Counted from the stretch's first letter, positions 51,096 through 60,037 are shown. The stretch is DNA of 64,000 nt from Flavobacterium sp. 90 (GCF_004339525.1 NZ_SMGE01000001.1:5580001-5644000); one strand, 5' to 3'. A program made the numbers and translations. The notes: a model not told the origin generated them from the letters alone.

Positions 51096-51143
51096 ACTTT
51101 TAGCAACGAAATTGTGAGTTTGATTTTCGTTTCTTAGAATATT

Positions 51144-51350
51144 TTATCTGCAATAACAACAAGTCGAAGTTCCCTCAAGACAAACATCTCCTCTTCCCGG
51201 AGTATTTGAAAGAATTCCTCCAGCCGGACCACATAATCTATCACACAAGCCAATTGTTGGGTTTACGTACGGAAGCACACCTCCAAAAATATTCTTTTGT
51301 TCGTTTTTACTTAGGATTTCAACATTTTTTAGGTTTTTTAAATTTTTCAT
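51144..51350 (-). CDS. Cys-rich peptide with double-glycine leader (bacteriocin-like/RiPP precursor candidate)
   Basis: I start at the ATG at 51350 (68 aa), because MKNLKNLKNVEILSKNEQKN followed by IFGG is a standard Gly-Gly leader of Bacteroidota bacteriocin-type peptides (TIGR01847-like, LSxxE...GG). An alternative ATG at 51416 adds 22 basic residues unlike such leaders. The core after GG is 44 aa with six Cys (LCDRLC, DVC and TCCYC) and begins VLPYVNPTIG. Peptides of this kind are exported by a peptidase-containing ABC transporter that cleaves after GG. No such transporter or modification enzyme is in the window. It could instead be a quorum or defence peptide. Function is not proven. Confidence 0.65.
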   Translation of the reverse strand: MKNLKNLKNVEILSKNEQKNIFGGVLPYVNPTIGLCDRLCGPAGGILSNTPGRGDVCLEGTSTCCYCR

Positions 51351-51530
51351 AAATAGTTTGATTTTTGATTTGTTTCCTACTCTATTAGCTTTTCGGATTA
51401 CGCTTTGTTTGTTCATTTTCAAATTAATAGAATCTAAAATAGAAAAATAAAACGTTAATATTCGTACAAAATATGTAATTAACATTCAGAAGAAATTTCA
51501 ATGAAAAAAATCCAAATGACTTATATCCTA

Positions 51531-51563
51531 ATCTTTGTCAAAGTTCAAAACTTTGACAAAGAT
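51531..51563. repeat. 33-bp palindrome, copy 3
   Basis: ATCTTTGTCAAAGTTC-A-AAACTTTGACAAAGAT differs from the other copies at one base, so one arm position no longer pairs. Confidence 0.8.
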
Positions 51564-51589
51564 CTTTAGACTAAGCTATCGAAATAAAA

Positions 51590-51626
51590 AAATCCCAAAT
51601 TCCAAAGAAATTGGAATTTGGGATTT
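51590..51626 (-). terminator. Terminator of the M1 peptidase gene
   Basis: AAATCCCAAATTCCAA (51590-51605) and TTGGAATTTGGGATTT (51611-51626) are perfect 16-bp arms with a 5-nt loop, followed by U's on the minus strand. It starts 26 nt after the stop codon at 51652. Confidence 0.85.
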
Positions 51627-51651
51627 AAAAAAATTGAAATTTTAAAAAACG

Positions 51652-53307
51652 TTATTCTACAATATTAGAAGTCGTTACATAAAAATCTTTATCAACCTCT
51701 AGCTTTCTATCTTCATTTGTAGTTTTCTCAGATTGCCATTCAGTTGTTGGCTTTAACCAAGTTTCAACACCGTTAATTTTTACTCTAACCGGCATATCAA
51801 ATTTAGCAACACAATTTGTCCAGTGATAACCGAAAGTGCCATTTTTAAACATATATTCAAAAACCGGAATTTGAGTTGTAGCTAAATATTGTGCATAAAC
51901 TCTATTAAAGTTAATTCCTGATTTTTCATTTATATAATCCTGAATTTGTTTACCTGTAACCGTTTGATGGTAAAAAGTACTGTTTAAACCTCTTAGGATC
52001 GATTTCCATTTTGCATCATCATTAATAACCTGACGAATCATGTGCAGCATAGTCGCTCCTTTTGGATACATATCGCCTGATCCTTCGTTATTTACATCAT
52101 AATGCCCAATAATAGGTTTATCGTTGCTAATTCCTTTTCTACAACCAATTACATATTCAGCTCCGGCATCTTTTCCATAATAATATTCCAAAAATAGACT
52201 TTCAGAATAATTGGTAAAACTCTCGTGAACCCACATATCTGCAATATCTTTATACGTAATATTATTAGCAAACCACTCGTGTCCAGACTCGTGAATAATG
52301 ATAAAATCAAATTTTAATCCCCAGCCTGTTCCGCTTAAATCATGTCCTAAATAACCATTTTTAAAGTCGTTTCCGTACGTCACACTACTTTGGTGCTCCA
52401 TTCCTAAATAAGGCGCTTCGACCAATTTGTAACTATCTTCATAAAAAGGATAAGGTCCAAACCAGTTTTCAAAAGCTTTCAACATTCTTGGAACGTCCTT
52501 AAATTGTTCTTTGGCTACAGCCAAATTATCTCTCAAAACATAATAATTACAATCTAAATCCCCTTTTTCTCCTTTGTATTTCTCAGAGAAATTAACGTAA
52601 TCACCAATATTAATATTTACGCCATAATTATTAATAGGATTCGAAACAAACCAATTAAAGGTCTTTGTACCGTCTTTTTCTTTTTTAACGCTTTTCAATC
52701 TTCCGTTTGAAACATCTGTCAAATCACCCGGAACATTCACGCTGATTAACATATTCTCAACTTCGTCATACATATGATCTTTACAAGGCCACCAAACACT
52801 TGCGCCTAAACCTTGGCAAGATGAAGCAATAAAATCTTTTCCGTTTTTATCTTTTTTCCATGTAATTCCGCCATCCCAAGGTGGTTTGATAGCTTCTTTA
52901 GGTACTCCTCCAAAAGAGATGATTATTTCTTTTGTTTCACCAACTTTTTGAGCAGCCGTTAATTCAATAAAGAAAGCATTTCCGTCTCTTTCAAACTTCA
53001 ATTCTTTTCTGTCTTGTGTTACTTTATAGATATTCATTGGCTGCTGCAAATCAATTTGCATTTTGTTATTCTGCGTCAAAACAGTATAACGAACAGTATT
53101 TGAACCTGTAATAGTCTTTTCTTGTGGATTTACTTTTACATCTAAATGATAGTATTTCAAATCCCACCAGGCTCTTTCTTTTGTGATGCTTCCGCGTAAA
53201 GTATCCTGATGTGTAAAAACCGTTTCAGACTTATTAAGAAGTCCTTGTGCATTGGCTGTAAAACCAACTAAAAAGGCGATAAAAGCGCCACAGAAGTATT
53301 TTTTCAT
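51652..53307 (-). CDS. Secreted M1-family metallopeptidase
   Basis: This 551-aa aminopeptidase-like protein has a signal peptide (MKKYFCGAFIAFLVGFTANA). The zinc motif is HESGH (339-343) with the distal Glu at 362 (VHESFTNYSE). The substrate motif is GMEHQ (302-306), where GAMEN occurs in canonical M1 enzymes. It lacks the C-terminal helical domain of full-length PepN (870 aa) and belongs to the short M1 type common in Flavobacteria. It should trim peptides in the periplasm or outside. It is monocistronic, with its own -7 box and terminator. Confidence 0.93.
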   Translation of the reverse strand: MKKYFCGAFIAFLVGFTANAQGLLNKSETVFTHQDTLRGSITKERAWWDLKYYHLDVKVNPQEKTITGSNTVRYTVLTQNNKMQIDLQQPMNIYKVTQDRKELKFERDGNAFFIELTAAQKVGETKEIIISFGGVPKEAIKPPWDGGITWKKDKNGKDFIASSCQGLGASVWWPCKDHMYDEVENMLISVNVPGDLTDVSNGRLKSVKKEKDGTKTFNWFVSNPINNYGVNINIGDYVNFSEKYKGEKGDLDCNYYVLRDNLAVAKEQFKDVPRMLKAFENWFGPYPFYEDSYKLVEAPYLGMEHQSSVTYGNDFKNGYLGHDLSGTGWGLKFDFIIIHESGHEWFANNITYKDIADMWVHESFTNYSESLFLEYYYGKDAGAEYVIGCRKGISNDKPIIGHYDVNNEGSGDMYPKGATMLHMIRQVINDDAKWKSILRGLNSTFYHQTVTGKQIQDYINEKSGINFNRVYAQYLATTQIPVFEYMFKNGTFGYHWTNCVAKFDMPVRVKINGVETWLKPTTEWQSEKTTNEDRKLEVDKDFYVTTSNIVE

Positions 53308-53357
53308 TATTTATAAATTTGTAATAAATAAGGTAATTAAACCAGCTTAATCTTCAA

Positions 53358-53365
53358 CAAATGTA
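53358..53365 (-). promoter_or_regulatory. -7 promoter element TACATTTG of the M1 peptidase gene
   Basis: On the minus strand TACATTTG (53365 to 53358) matches TAnnTTTG about 50 nt before the start codon at 53307. No clear -33 box is seen. Confidence 0.5.
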
Positions 53366-53475
53366 AACAATCCTATGAAATTTTGAATGATTTTATAATT
53401 TCTATTCCGAAAATTTAATGTTAAAATTCACTTATTCTTTTTTACTTTAGCGAATCAAAATAATTTCTGTTCTAT

Positions 53476-54174
53476 ATGAAAATTACTAAAATTGCCGCTG
53501 TTGTAAGCTTTGTGTGCTCGATAACAACTTATTCACAGAATATTCATGTTTACAAAAGAAGCGAAAAAATAATCATTGATGGAGATTTATCCGATTGGAA
53601 AAAACCTTTTTTAGGTCCATTTGTAGTTCATAATTCAGGCAAAAAAGCAACACAAAATACAATGGTTTCACTTTCGTGGAATGACGAAAATTTATATATT
53701 GCTTATCGTTCAACAGATTCTAAAATAGTTGGAACAAACCAGAAAAAAGATTCTCAAATTTTTAATACTGATGATTTAGTCGAAATTTTTATCGATCCTG
53801 ATGGCGACGGTCAAAATTATATTGAAATTGGAGTAAATGCTTTTTCATCCAATTACGATATGCTACTTAAATGTATTTCGCCTGTTTGTGGTGGCTGGAA
53901 TACTTCTATGGCATTTAATATTACTGGAATGGAAACGCAAAGCAAAATAACCCGAGAAGGTTTTACTACAGAAATTAAGATTCCGTTTTCGAGTTTAAAA
54001 ACTATTCCAAATGGCAATTTCAATAAACCAAAAATAGGTACTAAATGGAGAGGAAACACTTTTAGAATTGATTACGGTAACACAACTGAATATCTTACAT
54101 TACAACCTTATAAGAGCGGAAAATTTGGTTTTCATCAGCCTCAAGAATTTGCTGTTTTTGAGTTTGTGGAATAG
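53476..54174 (+). CDS. Secreted CBM9-like carbohydrate-binding protein
   Basis: This 232-aa protein has a signal peptide (MKITKIAAVVSFVCSITTYS) and a single CBM9/DOMON-like domain: 'YKRSEKIIIDGDLSDWKKPF', 'TMVSLSWNDENLYIAYRSTD', 'VEIFIDPDGDGQNYIEIGVN' and 'LTLQPYKSGKFGFHQPQEFA'. Related modules bind sugars, often xylan ends, and many Bacteroidota have single-domain secreted versions of uncertain role. No enzyme domain is attached and no glycan-utilisation genes are adjacent. It is divergent from the M1 peptidase. Confidence 0.85.
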   Translation: MKITKIAAVVSFVCSITTYSQNIHVYKRSEKIIIDGDLSDWKKPFLGPFVVHNSGKKATQNTMVSLSWNDENLYIAYRSTDSKIVGTNQKKDSQIFNTDDLVEIFIDPDGDGQNYIEIGVNAFSSNYDMLLKCISPVCGGWNTSMAFNITGMETQSKITREGFTTEIKIPFSSLKTIPNGNFNKPKIGTKWRGNTFRIDYGNTTEYLTLQPYKSGKFGFHQPQEFAVFEFVE

Positions 54175-54188
54175 TATTGCGAAATGGC

Positions 54189-54296
54189 ACGCGGATGACA
54201 CGGATTCGCCTTGCGAAAACGCGGATTTATACTGATTTTTTTATATTGTTTTTTCTATATAACTGCATTTTTTGTCAGGCTGAGCGTAGTCGAAGC
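54189..54296. repeat. Two dispersed repeats downstream of the CBM9-like gene
   Basis: 54189-54240 (GCACGCGGATGACACGGATT...) is a copy of the 'ATCCGCG/GCGAATCAG' repeat seen at 88 and 14565. 54274-54296 (GTCAGGCTGAGCGTAGTCGA...) matches 25924-25946 with two changes. The stretch 54175-54352 contains no gene. Confidence 0.6.
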
Positions 54297-54352
54297 CCCG
54301 TAAAGTAACTATGCAAACCAGGCTTTGTTTTTTAGAGCAGTTTTTTTAATAT

Positions 54353-54958
54353 TTAATTGATAAACTGTGGTGTCAAATTAAATTTAACTTCAGAATAAGG
54401 CACATCATTTCCAACTAAAAATTTAAAAACCTTATTATGTTCTTTCATCTTGTAGATTTCAAATATAGACTTATTGGATTGGATATGAATATTTTGCAAA
54501 AACCGATCATTTAAATCTCCATAAACTTTATAAGTTTGCAAAAACATTGTAATTCCTTCTTTTAAAACTTTAGGATTAGTAAACTCTTCTGGAAGAAATA
54601 TATTTATAAAAGAATCATTATCTATATATATTTCTCCAGTGCTACCATTAATTGTGGTAAAATTACCGTAAGGTGATTTTTCTAGAAACAAAATTAATCT
54701 CTGACCTGTTTTTAGTTCTTTAATTCTTGGATCACAAATCCATTCCTTCCAGATTGAAACCTTAATTTTTGAAGGTGATTTTCCTTTTACAAATTCGTTA
54801 ATTGTAAATTCATATTCATTTTTTGAAACTTTAGAAATTATTCCGTCAACAATTAAATCTGCTTTTGCAATAACAATTGAATACGGTAATTCATATTTCT
54901 TAAAAGCATAATTGCACCACGTATTAAACAACATCAACAAACAGATATACAATTTCAT
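54353..54958 (-). CDS. Secreted protein of unknown function
   Basis: This 201-aa protein has a short signal peptide (MKLYICLLMLFNTWCNYAF). The mature part contains 'IVIAKADLIVDGIISKVSKN' and 'EFVKGKSPSKIKVSIWKEWI', then 'LILFLEKSPYGNFTTINGST' followed by GEIYIDND. This OB-like beta pattern is reminiscent of small tissue-inhibitor/NTR-like or other exported proteins in Bacteroidota. No firm family. It is downstream of the his operon terminator and so transcribed separately. Confidence 0.6.
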   Translation of the reverse strand: MKLYICLLMLFNTWCNYAFKKYELPYSIVIAKADLIVDGIISKVSKNEYEFTINEFVKGKSPSKIKVSIWKEWICDPRIKELKTGQRLILFLEKSPYGNFTTINGSTGEIYIDNDSFINIFLPEEFTNPKVLKEGITMFLQTYKVYGDLNDRFLQNIHIQSNKSIFEIYKMKEHNKVFKFLVGNDVPYSEVKFNLTPQFIN

Positions 54959-55011
54959 AAAAGAATATTTAGAGGTATTAAAAATACTTTTTTTTTAAAT
55001 ATTATATACAA

Positions 55012-55064
55012 AAATTGCATTGTGATTTAAAACTATAATAATTATAAATCGCAATGCAATTTTA
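55012..55064. terminator. Terminator of the his operon
   Basis: AAAATTGCATTGTGATTTA (55012-55030) pairs with TAAATCGCAATGCAATTTT (55046-55064), 19-bp arms with one mismatch. It lies 23 nt past the hisIE stop and is followed by U's on the minus strand. Confidence 0.85.
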
Positions 55065-55086
55065 TTTTTTTCCTTTGAAAGTTATA

Positions 55087-55683
55087 CTACTTCTGACGTT
55101 TCTTCAAAACATCAACAACATCATTCAATTGAAAACCTTTTGCCTGAAGCAATATTAAGTAATGAAATAATAAATCAGCGCTTTCGCTTAAGAACAAATC
55201 ATCATTATCGTCTTTGGCTTCAATAACTACTTCTACTGCTTCTTCACCAACTTTTTGAGCAATTTTATTGATTCCTTTTTCGAATAAAGAAGCTACATAA
55301 CTTTTCTCTGAATCGGCATTTTCTCTGCGCGTTTTGATTGTATTTTCCAATTGAGAAATAAAACCATAATTTTCTTTGTTTTCTTCCTGCCAGCAAGTAT
55401 CGGCACCAGTATGACACGTTGGGCCAACAGGTTTTGCCTGAATTAAGAGTGTATCGCCATCGCAATCATTTTTAATACTAACCAGATTCAAAAAGTTACC
55501 ACTCTCCTCGCCTTTTGTCCAAAGTCTTTGTTTAGATCGGCTAAAGAAAGTTACTTTTTGAGTTTCAATTGTTTTTTGCAGTGATTCTTCGTTCATATAC
55601 CCAAGCATCAAAACATTTTTTGTTTCAGAATCCTGAATAATTGCCGGAATCAATCCGTGTGCGCTTTTTATATCTATATCCAT
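55087..55683 (-). CDS. hisIE: Bifunctional phosphoribosyl-AMP cyclohydrolase / phosphoribosyl-ATP pyrophosphatase
   Basis: This 198-aa protein fuses HisI (about 1-110) and HisE (about 115-198). The HisI part shows 'VLMLGYMNEESLQKTIETQK', 'VTFFSRSKQRLWTKGEESGN' and the zinc-ligand stretch 'DCDGDTLLIQAKPVGPTCHT' then GADTCW. The HisE part shows 'GINKIAQKVGEEAVEVVIEA' with the Glu-rich pyrophosphatase motif. It performs steps 2 and 3 of histidine synthesis and is the last gene of the his operon. Confidence 0.96.
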   Translation of the reverse strand: MDIDIKSAHGLIPAIIQDSETKNVLMLGYMNEESLQKTIETQKVTFFSRSKQRLWTKGEESGNFLNLVSIKNDCDGDTLLIQAKPVGPTCHTGADTCWQEENKENYGFISQLENTIKTRRENADSEKSYVASLFEKGINKIAQKVGEEAVEVVIEAKDDNDDLFLSESADLLFHYLILLQAKGFQLNDVVDVLKKRQK

Positions 55684-55739
55684 AATTATTGTAGATTTTA
55701 GAGTTCAGATTTTAGATTGCTGAATTCTATATTTTTATT

Positions 55740-55861
55740 TCATCTTAAATCTTGTTTCTTTCTTCTTGCTTTTATTCCCTAAAGTCCAGATTCTATACTC
55801 TATTTTCTATATTCTATTTTCTAAAGTCTAGCTTCTTTCTTCTTGCTTCTATTCTCCATTT
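55740..55861. repeat. Low-complexity pyrimidine-rich spacer between hisF and hisIE
   Basis: The 179-nt spacer is built of TTTCTTTCTTCTTGCTT, CTATACTCTATTTTCTATAT and 'CTAAAGTC(T/C)AG' words, each present twice. Read along the transcript it is purine-rich (AAGAAGAAAG, GACTTTAG). Similar words occur in other his and leu spacers. Confidence 0.6.
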
Positions 55862-55862
55862 C

Positions 55863-56618
55863 TCAAAGCCTAACTTCAATACCATTATCCCTAAGTTCTT
55901 CCTTCAAAGTCTTAATCTCAATCTCTTTAAAGTGAAAAACACTCGCAGCCAAAGCAGCGTCTGCTTTTCCTACCTTAAATGAATCTACAAAATGCTGAAT
56001 ATTTCCCGCACCGCCAGAAGCAATAATCGGGATATTTATTAAAGTCGATAATTTGGCCAAAGCTTCGTTTGCAAAACCATTTTTGGTTCCGTCATTATCC
56101 ATCGAAGTAAATAGAATTTCTCCTGCGCCGCGTTCAGCAACTTCTATTGCCCAATCGAATAAATTAAGTTCTGTAGGCACTTTTCCACCAACTAAATGTA
56201 CAATCCATTGCCCGTTAATTTGCTTAGCATCAATTGCAACAACAACACATTGGCTTCCGAATTTCTGAGCCAAATCATTAATCAATTGCGGATTTTTTAC
56301 TGCCGATGAATTGATCGAAACCTTATCAGCGCCATTATTTAATAGAATTTCAACATCTTCAACAGACGAAATTCCACCGCCAACTGTAAACGGAATATTG
56401 ATTTTCTCTGCAACGCTTCGCACCATATTGACCAACGTTTTACGACGTTCTTCGGTAGCCGAAATATCCAAAAACACCAATTCATCCGCACCTTCAGCCG
56501 AATATATTTCAGCCAGTTCCACCGGATCACCAGCATCACGCAAGTCAACGAAGTTAACACCTTTTACGGTTCTTCCGTTTTTTATATCCAAACAAGGAAT
56601 GATTCTTTTTGCTAACAT
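55863..56618 (-). CDS. hisF: Imidazole glycerol phosphate synthase, cyclase subunit
   Basis: This 251-aa TIM-barrel enzyme forms imidazole glycerol phosphate and AICAR from PRFAR and the ammonia made by HisH. The sequence begins [20 protein letters not shown], with the catalytic Asp in CLDI. '[20 protein letters not shown]' and '[20 protein letters not shown]' are the phosphate-binding loops. Length is typical (E. coli 258 aa). It follows hisA by 79 nt. Confidence 0.97.
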   Translation of the reverse strand: MLAKRIIPCLDIKNGRTVKGVNFVDLRDAGDPVELAEIYSAEGADELVFLDISATEERRKTLVNMVRSVAEKINIPFTVGGGISSVEDVEILLNNGADKVSINSSAVKNPQLINDLAQKFGSQCVVVAIDAKQINGQWIVHLVGGKVPTELNLFDWAIEVAERGAGEILFTSMDNDGTKNGFANEALAKLSTLINIPIIASGGAGNIQHFVDSFKVGKADAALAASVFHFKEIEIKTLKEELRDNGIEVRL

Positions 56619-56697
56619 TTTTCTTTTGTTAATTGTTGGATGTAAGATGTGAAATGTTATTTGTAAAACGTAAAACTGCCATTTTACAATTCACTTT

Positions 56698-57426
56698 TTA
56701 CATTTTACCAATAATATAATTTTCAAGTTGTTTCAAACTAATTCTTCCTTCATAAATTGCTTTTCCAATAATGGTTCCTTCGCAACCTAATTCGGCTAAT
56801 TTAGGAAGTTCGTCGAATGTCGAAATTCCACCCGAGGCAATCAGTTTTACGTCATTTGCTTCAGCTAAAATTTTCTTGTACAAATCAAAACTTGGGCCTT
56901 GTAACATTCCGTCTTTTGCGATATCCGTACAAATAACGTACTGAATTCCTTTAATTTGATAATCCTGAATAAACGGAATCAAATCTTCGTCTGAATCTTC
57001 TAACCAACCAGAAACGGCAATTTTTTCATCTTTAGCATCAGCACCAAGAATAATTTTTTCCGAACCATATTCCGAAATCCATTTTTCAAAAATTGCTCTG
57101 TTTTTTACAGCAATACTTCCACCCGTAATTTGACTTGCGCCACTTTCGAAAGCGATTCTCAAATCATCATCAGATTTTAAACCTCCGCCAAAATCAATTT
57201 GCAGACTAGTTTGCGACGCAATTTGCTCTAATATTTTGTAATTGACAATTTTACTCGATTTTGCGCCATCTAAATCTACTAAATGTAAATATTCGATTCC
57301 GTGTGCTTCGAATGATTTTGCTACTTCAAGAGGATTTTCATTGTAAATTATTTTAGTGTCATAATCTCCTTTTGACAAACGAACGCATTTTCCGTCGATG
57401 ATGTCTATAGCTGGTATTATTCTCAT
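56698..57426 (-). CDS. hisA: ProFAR isomerase
   Basis: This 242-aa TIM-barrel enzyme isomerises ProFAR to PRFAR. It starts [20 protein letters not shown], with the catalytic Asp8 in AIDI. The second acid lies in '[20 protein letters not shown]', and '[20 protein letters not shown]' is a phosphate loop. It is paralogous to HisF next door, which supports the classic gene-duplication relation. Spacing to hisH is 80 nt, with AT-rich repeats. Confidence 0.97.
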   Translation of the reverse strand: MRIIPAIDIIDGKCVRLSKGDYDTKIIYNENPLEVAKSFEAHGIEYLHLVDLDGAKSSKIVNYKILEQIASQTSLQIDFGGGLKSDDDLRIAFESGASQITGGSIAVKNRAIFEKWISEYGSEKIILGADAKDEKIAVSGWLEDSDEDLIPFIQDYQIKGIQYVICTDIAKDGMLQGPSFDLYKKILAEANDVKLIASGGISTFDELPKLAELGCEGTIIGKAIYEGRISLKQLENYIIGKM

Positions 57427-57506
57427 ATTTTGATATTTTAGATTTTAGATTCTAAAAATTGAAATTGTTTTTTTGATATTGATTTTAAAAATTGGAATTT
57501 AGAATT

Positions 57507-58088
57507 TTACATTTTTAAGAAATTATCTAAAATCTTCTCCCCAACTGCTCCACTTTTCTCTGGGTGAAATTGAGTTCCGTAAAAATTATCTTTTTGCAAA
57601 GCCGATGCGTATTCAAGTTCGTAATCCGTGATAGCAATGGCTTCATCGCAATTTGGGGCGTAAAAACTATGCACCAAATACATAAATTCATTCTCAGAAA
57701 TTCCTTTAAACAAATCCGATTTTAAATCATAAATCTGATTCCAGCCCATTTGTGGCACTTTTACTTTTGAAGTAAATTTAATCACATCAACATCAAAAAT
57801 TCCAAGTCCCTTAGTATTTCTTTCTTCAGATGATTTACACATTAATTGCATTCCAAGACAAATTCCCAAAACTGGTTGCTTCAAATTCGGAATCAAACTA
57901 TCCAAACCGCTTTCCTTCAGTTTTTTCATCGCCGAACTTGCTTCTCCAACTCCGGGAAAAATCACTTTATCTGCCGCCAGAATTTCATCGGGATTATTAC
58001 TCAAAACAGCCTTAAAACCAAGCCTTTCAATAGCAAACATAATGCTCTGAATATTTCCCGCTCCGTAATTTATAATTACTATTTTCAT
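57507..58088 (-). CDS. hisH: Imidazole glycerol phosphate synthase, glutaminase subunit
   Basis: This 193-aa class-I glutamine amidotransferase supplies ammonia to HisF. The nucleophile elbow is 'LKQPVLGICLGMQLMCKSSE' (GICLG, Cys), the oxyanion-strand region is 'VIFPGVGEASSAMKKLKESG' and the catalytic His-Glu pair sits in 'KDNFYGTQFHPEKSGAVGEK'. Length is typical. The gene is followed by hisA and preceded by hisB with a 101-nt spacer of TCTAAAGTCTAAAGTCTTAAAG repeats. Confidence 0.97.
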   Translation of the reverse strand: MKIVIINYGAGNIQSIMFAIERLGFKAVLSNNPDEILAADKVIFPGVGEASSAMKKLKESGLDSLIPNLKQPVLGICLGMQLMCKSSEERNTKGLGIFDVDVIKFTSKVKVPQMGWNQIYDLKSDLFKGISENEFMYLVHSFYAPNCDEAIAITDYELEYASALQKDNFYGTQFHPEKSGAVGEKILDNFLKM

Positions 58089-58097
58089 TTATTTAGT

Positions 58098-58130
58098 CTT
58101 AAAGTCTAAAGTCTAAAGTCTTAAAGTCGC
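58098..58130. repeat. Short tandem AAAGTCT repeats in the hisB-hisH spacer
   Basis: TTAAAGTCTAAAGTCTAAAG is followed by TCTTAAAGTCG, four near-copies of a 7-8 bp AAAGTCT(T) unit, inside the operon. The 'CTAAAGTC' word is shared with the hisF-hisIE spacer. Confidence 0.65.
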
Positions 58131-58189
58131 TTCTTGATATCCATAATACAGAAATCTTTCGACTTTATGACTTTCAACTTTTGACTAAA

Positions 58190-59326
58190 TTAAAGCATTC
58201 CCTTTGTCGAAGGCAAAATCATTTTCTCTGTATCTCTTTTCACTGCTACTTTTATGGCTTTCGCGAAAGCTTTAAAAATCGCCTCAATTTTGTGGTGTTC
58301 GTTTGTTCCTTCGGCTTTTATGTTGATATTAGCTTTTGCGCCATCAGAGAATGATTTAAAGAAATGAAAAAACATTTCTGTTGGCATTTTTCCAACCATT
58401 TCGCGTTTAAATTCCGTTTCCCAAACTAACCAGTTTCTTCCGCCAAAATCAATTGCAACTTGCGCTAAACAATCGTCCATTGGCAAACAGAAACCGTAGC
58501 GTTCGATTCCTAATTTATTTCCTAAAGCTTTAGCAAAAACTTCACCCAAAGCAATTGCAGTATCTTCAATCGTGTGGTGTTCATCAACTTCAAGATCTCC
58601 TTTTACAAGAATTTCCAAATCCATTTGACCGTGACGTGCGATTTGATCCAACATATGATCAAAAAAAGCAATTCCGGTTTCGATTTTACTTTTTCCTGTT
58701 CCGTCAAGATTTAAATTAATAAAAATGTCAGTTTCATTGGTTTTACGCATAATCGAAGCCGAACGTGCTTCTAACTTCAAAAACTCATAAATTTCCTTCC
58801 AACTCATTGTTTGAAGAATAATCGTTTCGTCAAGTTCTTCACGCTTTGATGAAATTTCATTGCTTCCAATTCCATCATTATCATTGATAAAAATTGCTTT
58901 TGCACCAAGATTTTTCGCCAATTCAACATCAGTCAAACGATCTCCTAAAACAAACGAATTTGCCAAATCATATTCTGGATTATCAATATATTTCGTCAAC
59001 ATTCCCGTTCTTGGCTTGCGTGTTGGCGCATTATCTTCCGGAAAAGATCTGTCTATAAATATATCATCAAACAAAACTCCTTCATTTTCAAAGGCTTTTA
59101 AAATAAAATTTTGCGTTGGCCAAAACGTATCTTCCGGAAAACTATCCGTTCCTAATCCGTCCTGATTGGTCACCATCGCCAATTCGTAATCTAATTCATT
59201 GGCAATTTTAGCCAAATATTGAAAAGCTTTCGGGTAAAATTCTACTTTCTCCAAAGCATCTAATTGATAATTTTCTGGTTCTAACACAATCGTTCCATCA
59301 CGATCGATAAAAAGTACTTTTTTCAT
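58190..59326 (-). CDS. hisB: Bifunctional histidinol-phosphatase / imidazoleglycerol-phosphate dehydratase
   Basis: This 378-aa fusion has an N-terminal HAD phosphatase (about 1-165) with '[20 protein letters not shown]' (DxDGT) and '[20 protein letters not shown]', and a C-terminal IGPD domain (about 187-378) with '[20 protein letters not shown]' and '[20 protein letters not shown]' manganese-binding His clusters. It carries out steps 6 and 8 of histidine synthesis, as in enterobacteria. A structured-RNA-like element lies between it and the upstream membrane gene. Confidence 0.96.
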   Translation of the reverse strand: MKKVLFIDRDGTIVLEPENYQLDALEKVEFYPKAFQYLAKIANELDYELAMVTNQDGLGTDSFPEDTFWPTQNFILKAFENEGVLFDDIFIDRSFPEDNAPTRKPRTGMLTKYIDNPEYDLANSFVLGDRLTDVELAKNLGAKAIFINDNDGIGSNEISSKREELDETIILQTMSWKEIYEFLKLEARSASIMRKTNETDIFINLNLDGTGKSKIETGIAFFDHMLDQIARHGQMDLEILVKGDLEVDEHHTIEDTAIALGEVFAKALGNKLGIERYGFCLPMDDCLAQVAIDFGGRNWLVWETEFKREMVGKMPTEMFFHFFKSFSDGAKANINIKAEGTNEHHKIEAIFKAFAKAIKVAVKRDTEKMILPSTKGML

Positions 59327-59342
59327 AGTTTATTTATATTTT

Positions 59343-59451
59343 GGGCGTGTCCCTCCGGGTCGGGCTTTCGGCTATATTCCTGATTAACAAAAACTACGGC
59401 TAAAAAGCCTTATTTTTCTAAATCGGGAGATACCGCCTCTATCCCTCACGC
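59343..59451 (-). ncRNA. Structured-RNA-like dispersed element inside the his operon (possibly Flavo-1-like)
   Basis: Read on the minus strand it begins GCGTGAGGGATAGAGGCGGT and ends AAGCCCGACC...GGAGGGACACGCC, with complementary ends (GCGTG/CACGC) and an inner stem near TTTTTAGCC/GGCTAAAAA. From memory this GCGTGAGGGAT...GGGACACGCC pattern is a recurrent Flavobacterium repeat and may be the Flavo-1 RNA motif. It sits in the 157-nt gap between the membrane gene and hisB. Assignment is unverified. Confidence 0.45.
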
Positions 59452-59483
59452 AAAAACGGTTTTCGAGATCTTTATAATTACTT

Positions 59484-59963
59484 TTATGCTATATGATATT
59501 TACTTTCAATATCGGTTCCTTTGAATTGTACACTTAACAGCCAATTACCGTACTTTGTGTATTCAATATCGATAACATCATTTAACTTTAATTTTAAAAA
59601 AACTTTTTCACTGACATTACAGCTTCTTATTACATTCGAATCAAAAATAATTTTAAATGTTGAAGGATTTTTTCTTCTAAAACCTTCTTCTTTGTCAATG
59701 ATCTTAAATTCATTAATAATCTTAATTCCTTCCTTCAAATCTTTTCTGGCTCCAAAAATTTGTGTCGAGTAATAATAAATTAGTACAGACAAAATAATAA
59801 GACCAGCAAAAACAATAAAAAAAGATCCCGAAAAATAATAACAAGTAATTGTAAAACCAATAATAAATACTGAAAGAAAAGCAATCAAAATACTAACTTG
59901 TCTAATCTTGTTTTTTAAGATTTTCATTTCATCATCATTCATTCGTGTTTCAACAGGGATCAT
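59484..59963 (-). CDS. Small membrane protein of unknown function inside the his operon
   Basis: This 159-aa protein has two adjacent hydrophobic segments near residues 20-62 ('VSILIAFLSVFIIGFTITCY', 'FFIVFAGLIILSVLIYYYST') and a soluble beta-rich C-terminus ('STFKIIFDSNVIRSCNVSEK', VFLKLKLNDVIDIEYT). It has no resemblance to a histidine enzyme and lies between hisC (74 nt) and hisB (157 nt) on the same strand. The start may be the ATG at 59963 or the internal Met8. It appears to be a late insertion in an otherwise conserved operon. The function is unknown. Confidence 0.65.
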   Translation of the reverse strand: MIPVETRMNDDEMKILKNKIRQVSILIAFLSVFIIGFTITCYYFSGSFFIVFAGLIILSVLIYYYSTQIFGARKDLKEGIKIINEFKIIDKEEGFRRKNPSTFKIIFDSNVIRSCNVSEKVFLKLKLNDVIDIEYTKYGNWLLSVQFKGTDIESKYHIA

Positions 59964-60037
59964 AAATCATAATTTTTATTCTAGCAAAAACTTTGTGCAC
60001 TTAGCGTAATTCTTTGCGAACTTTGCGGTTAAACTTG

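Noticed and set aside
51351..51485. N-terminal extension of the double-glycine peptide (ATG at 51416 or a start at 51485)
   Set aside because: The MKNLKNLKN... start gives a normal Gly-Gly leader; upstream residues are unlike this leader class and are probably untranslated.
55752..55982. 76-codon plus-strand frame near hisF
   Set aside because: Low-complexity Phe/Leu/Ser translation of the pyrimidine-rich spacer and the antisense of hisF.
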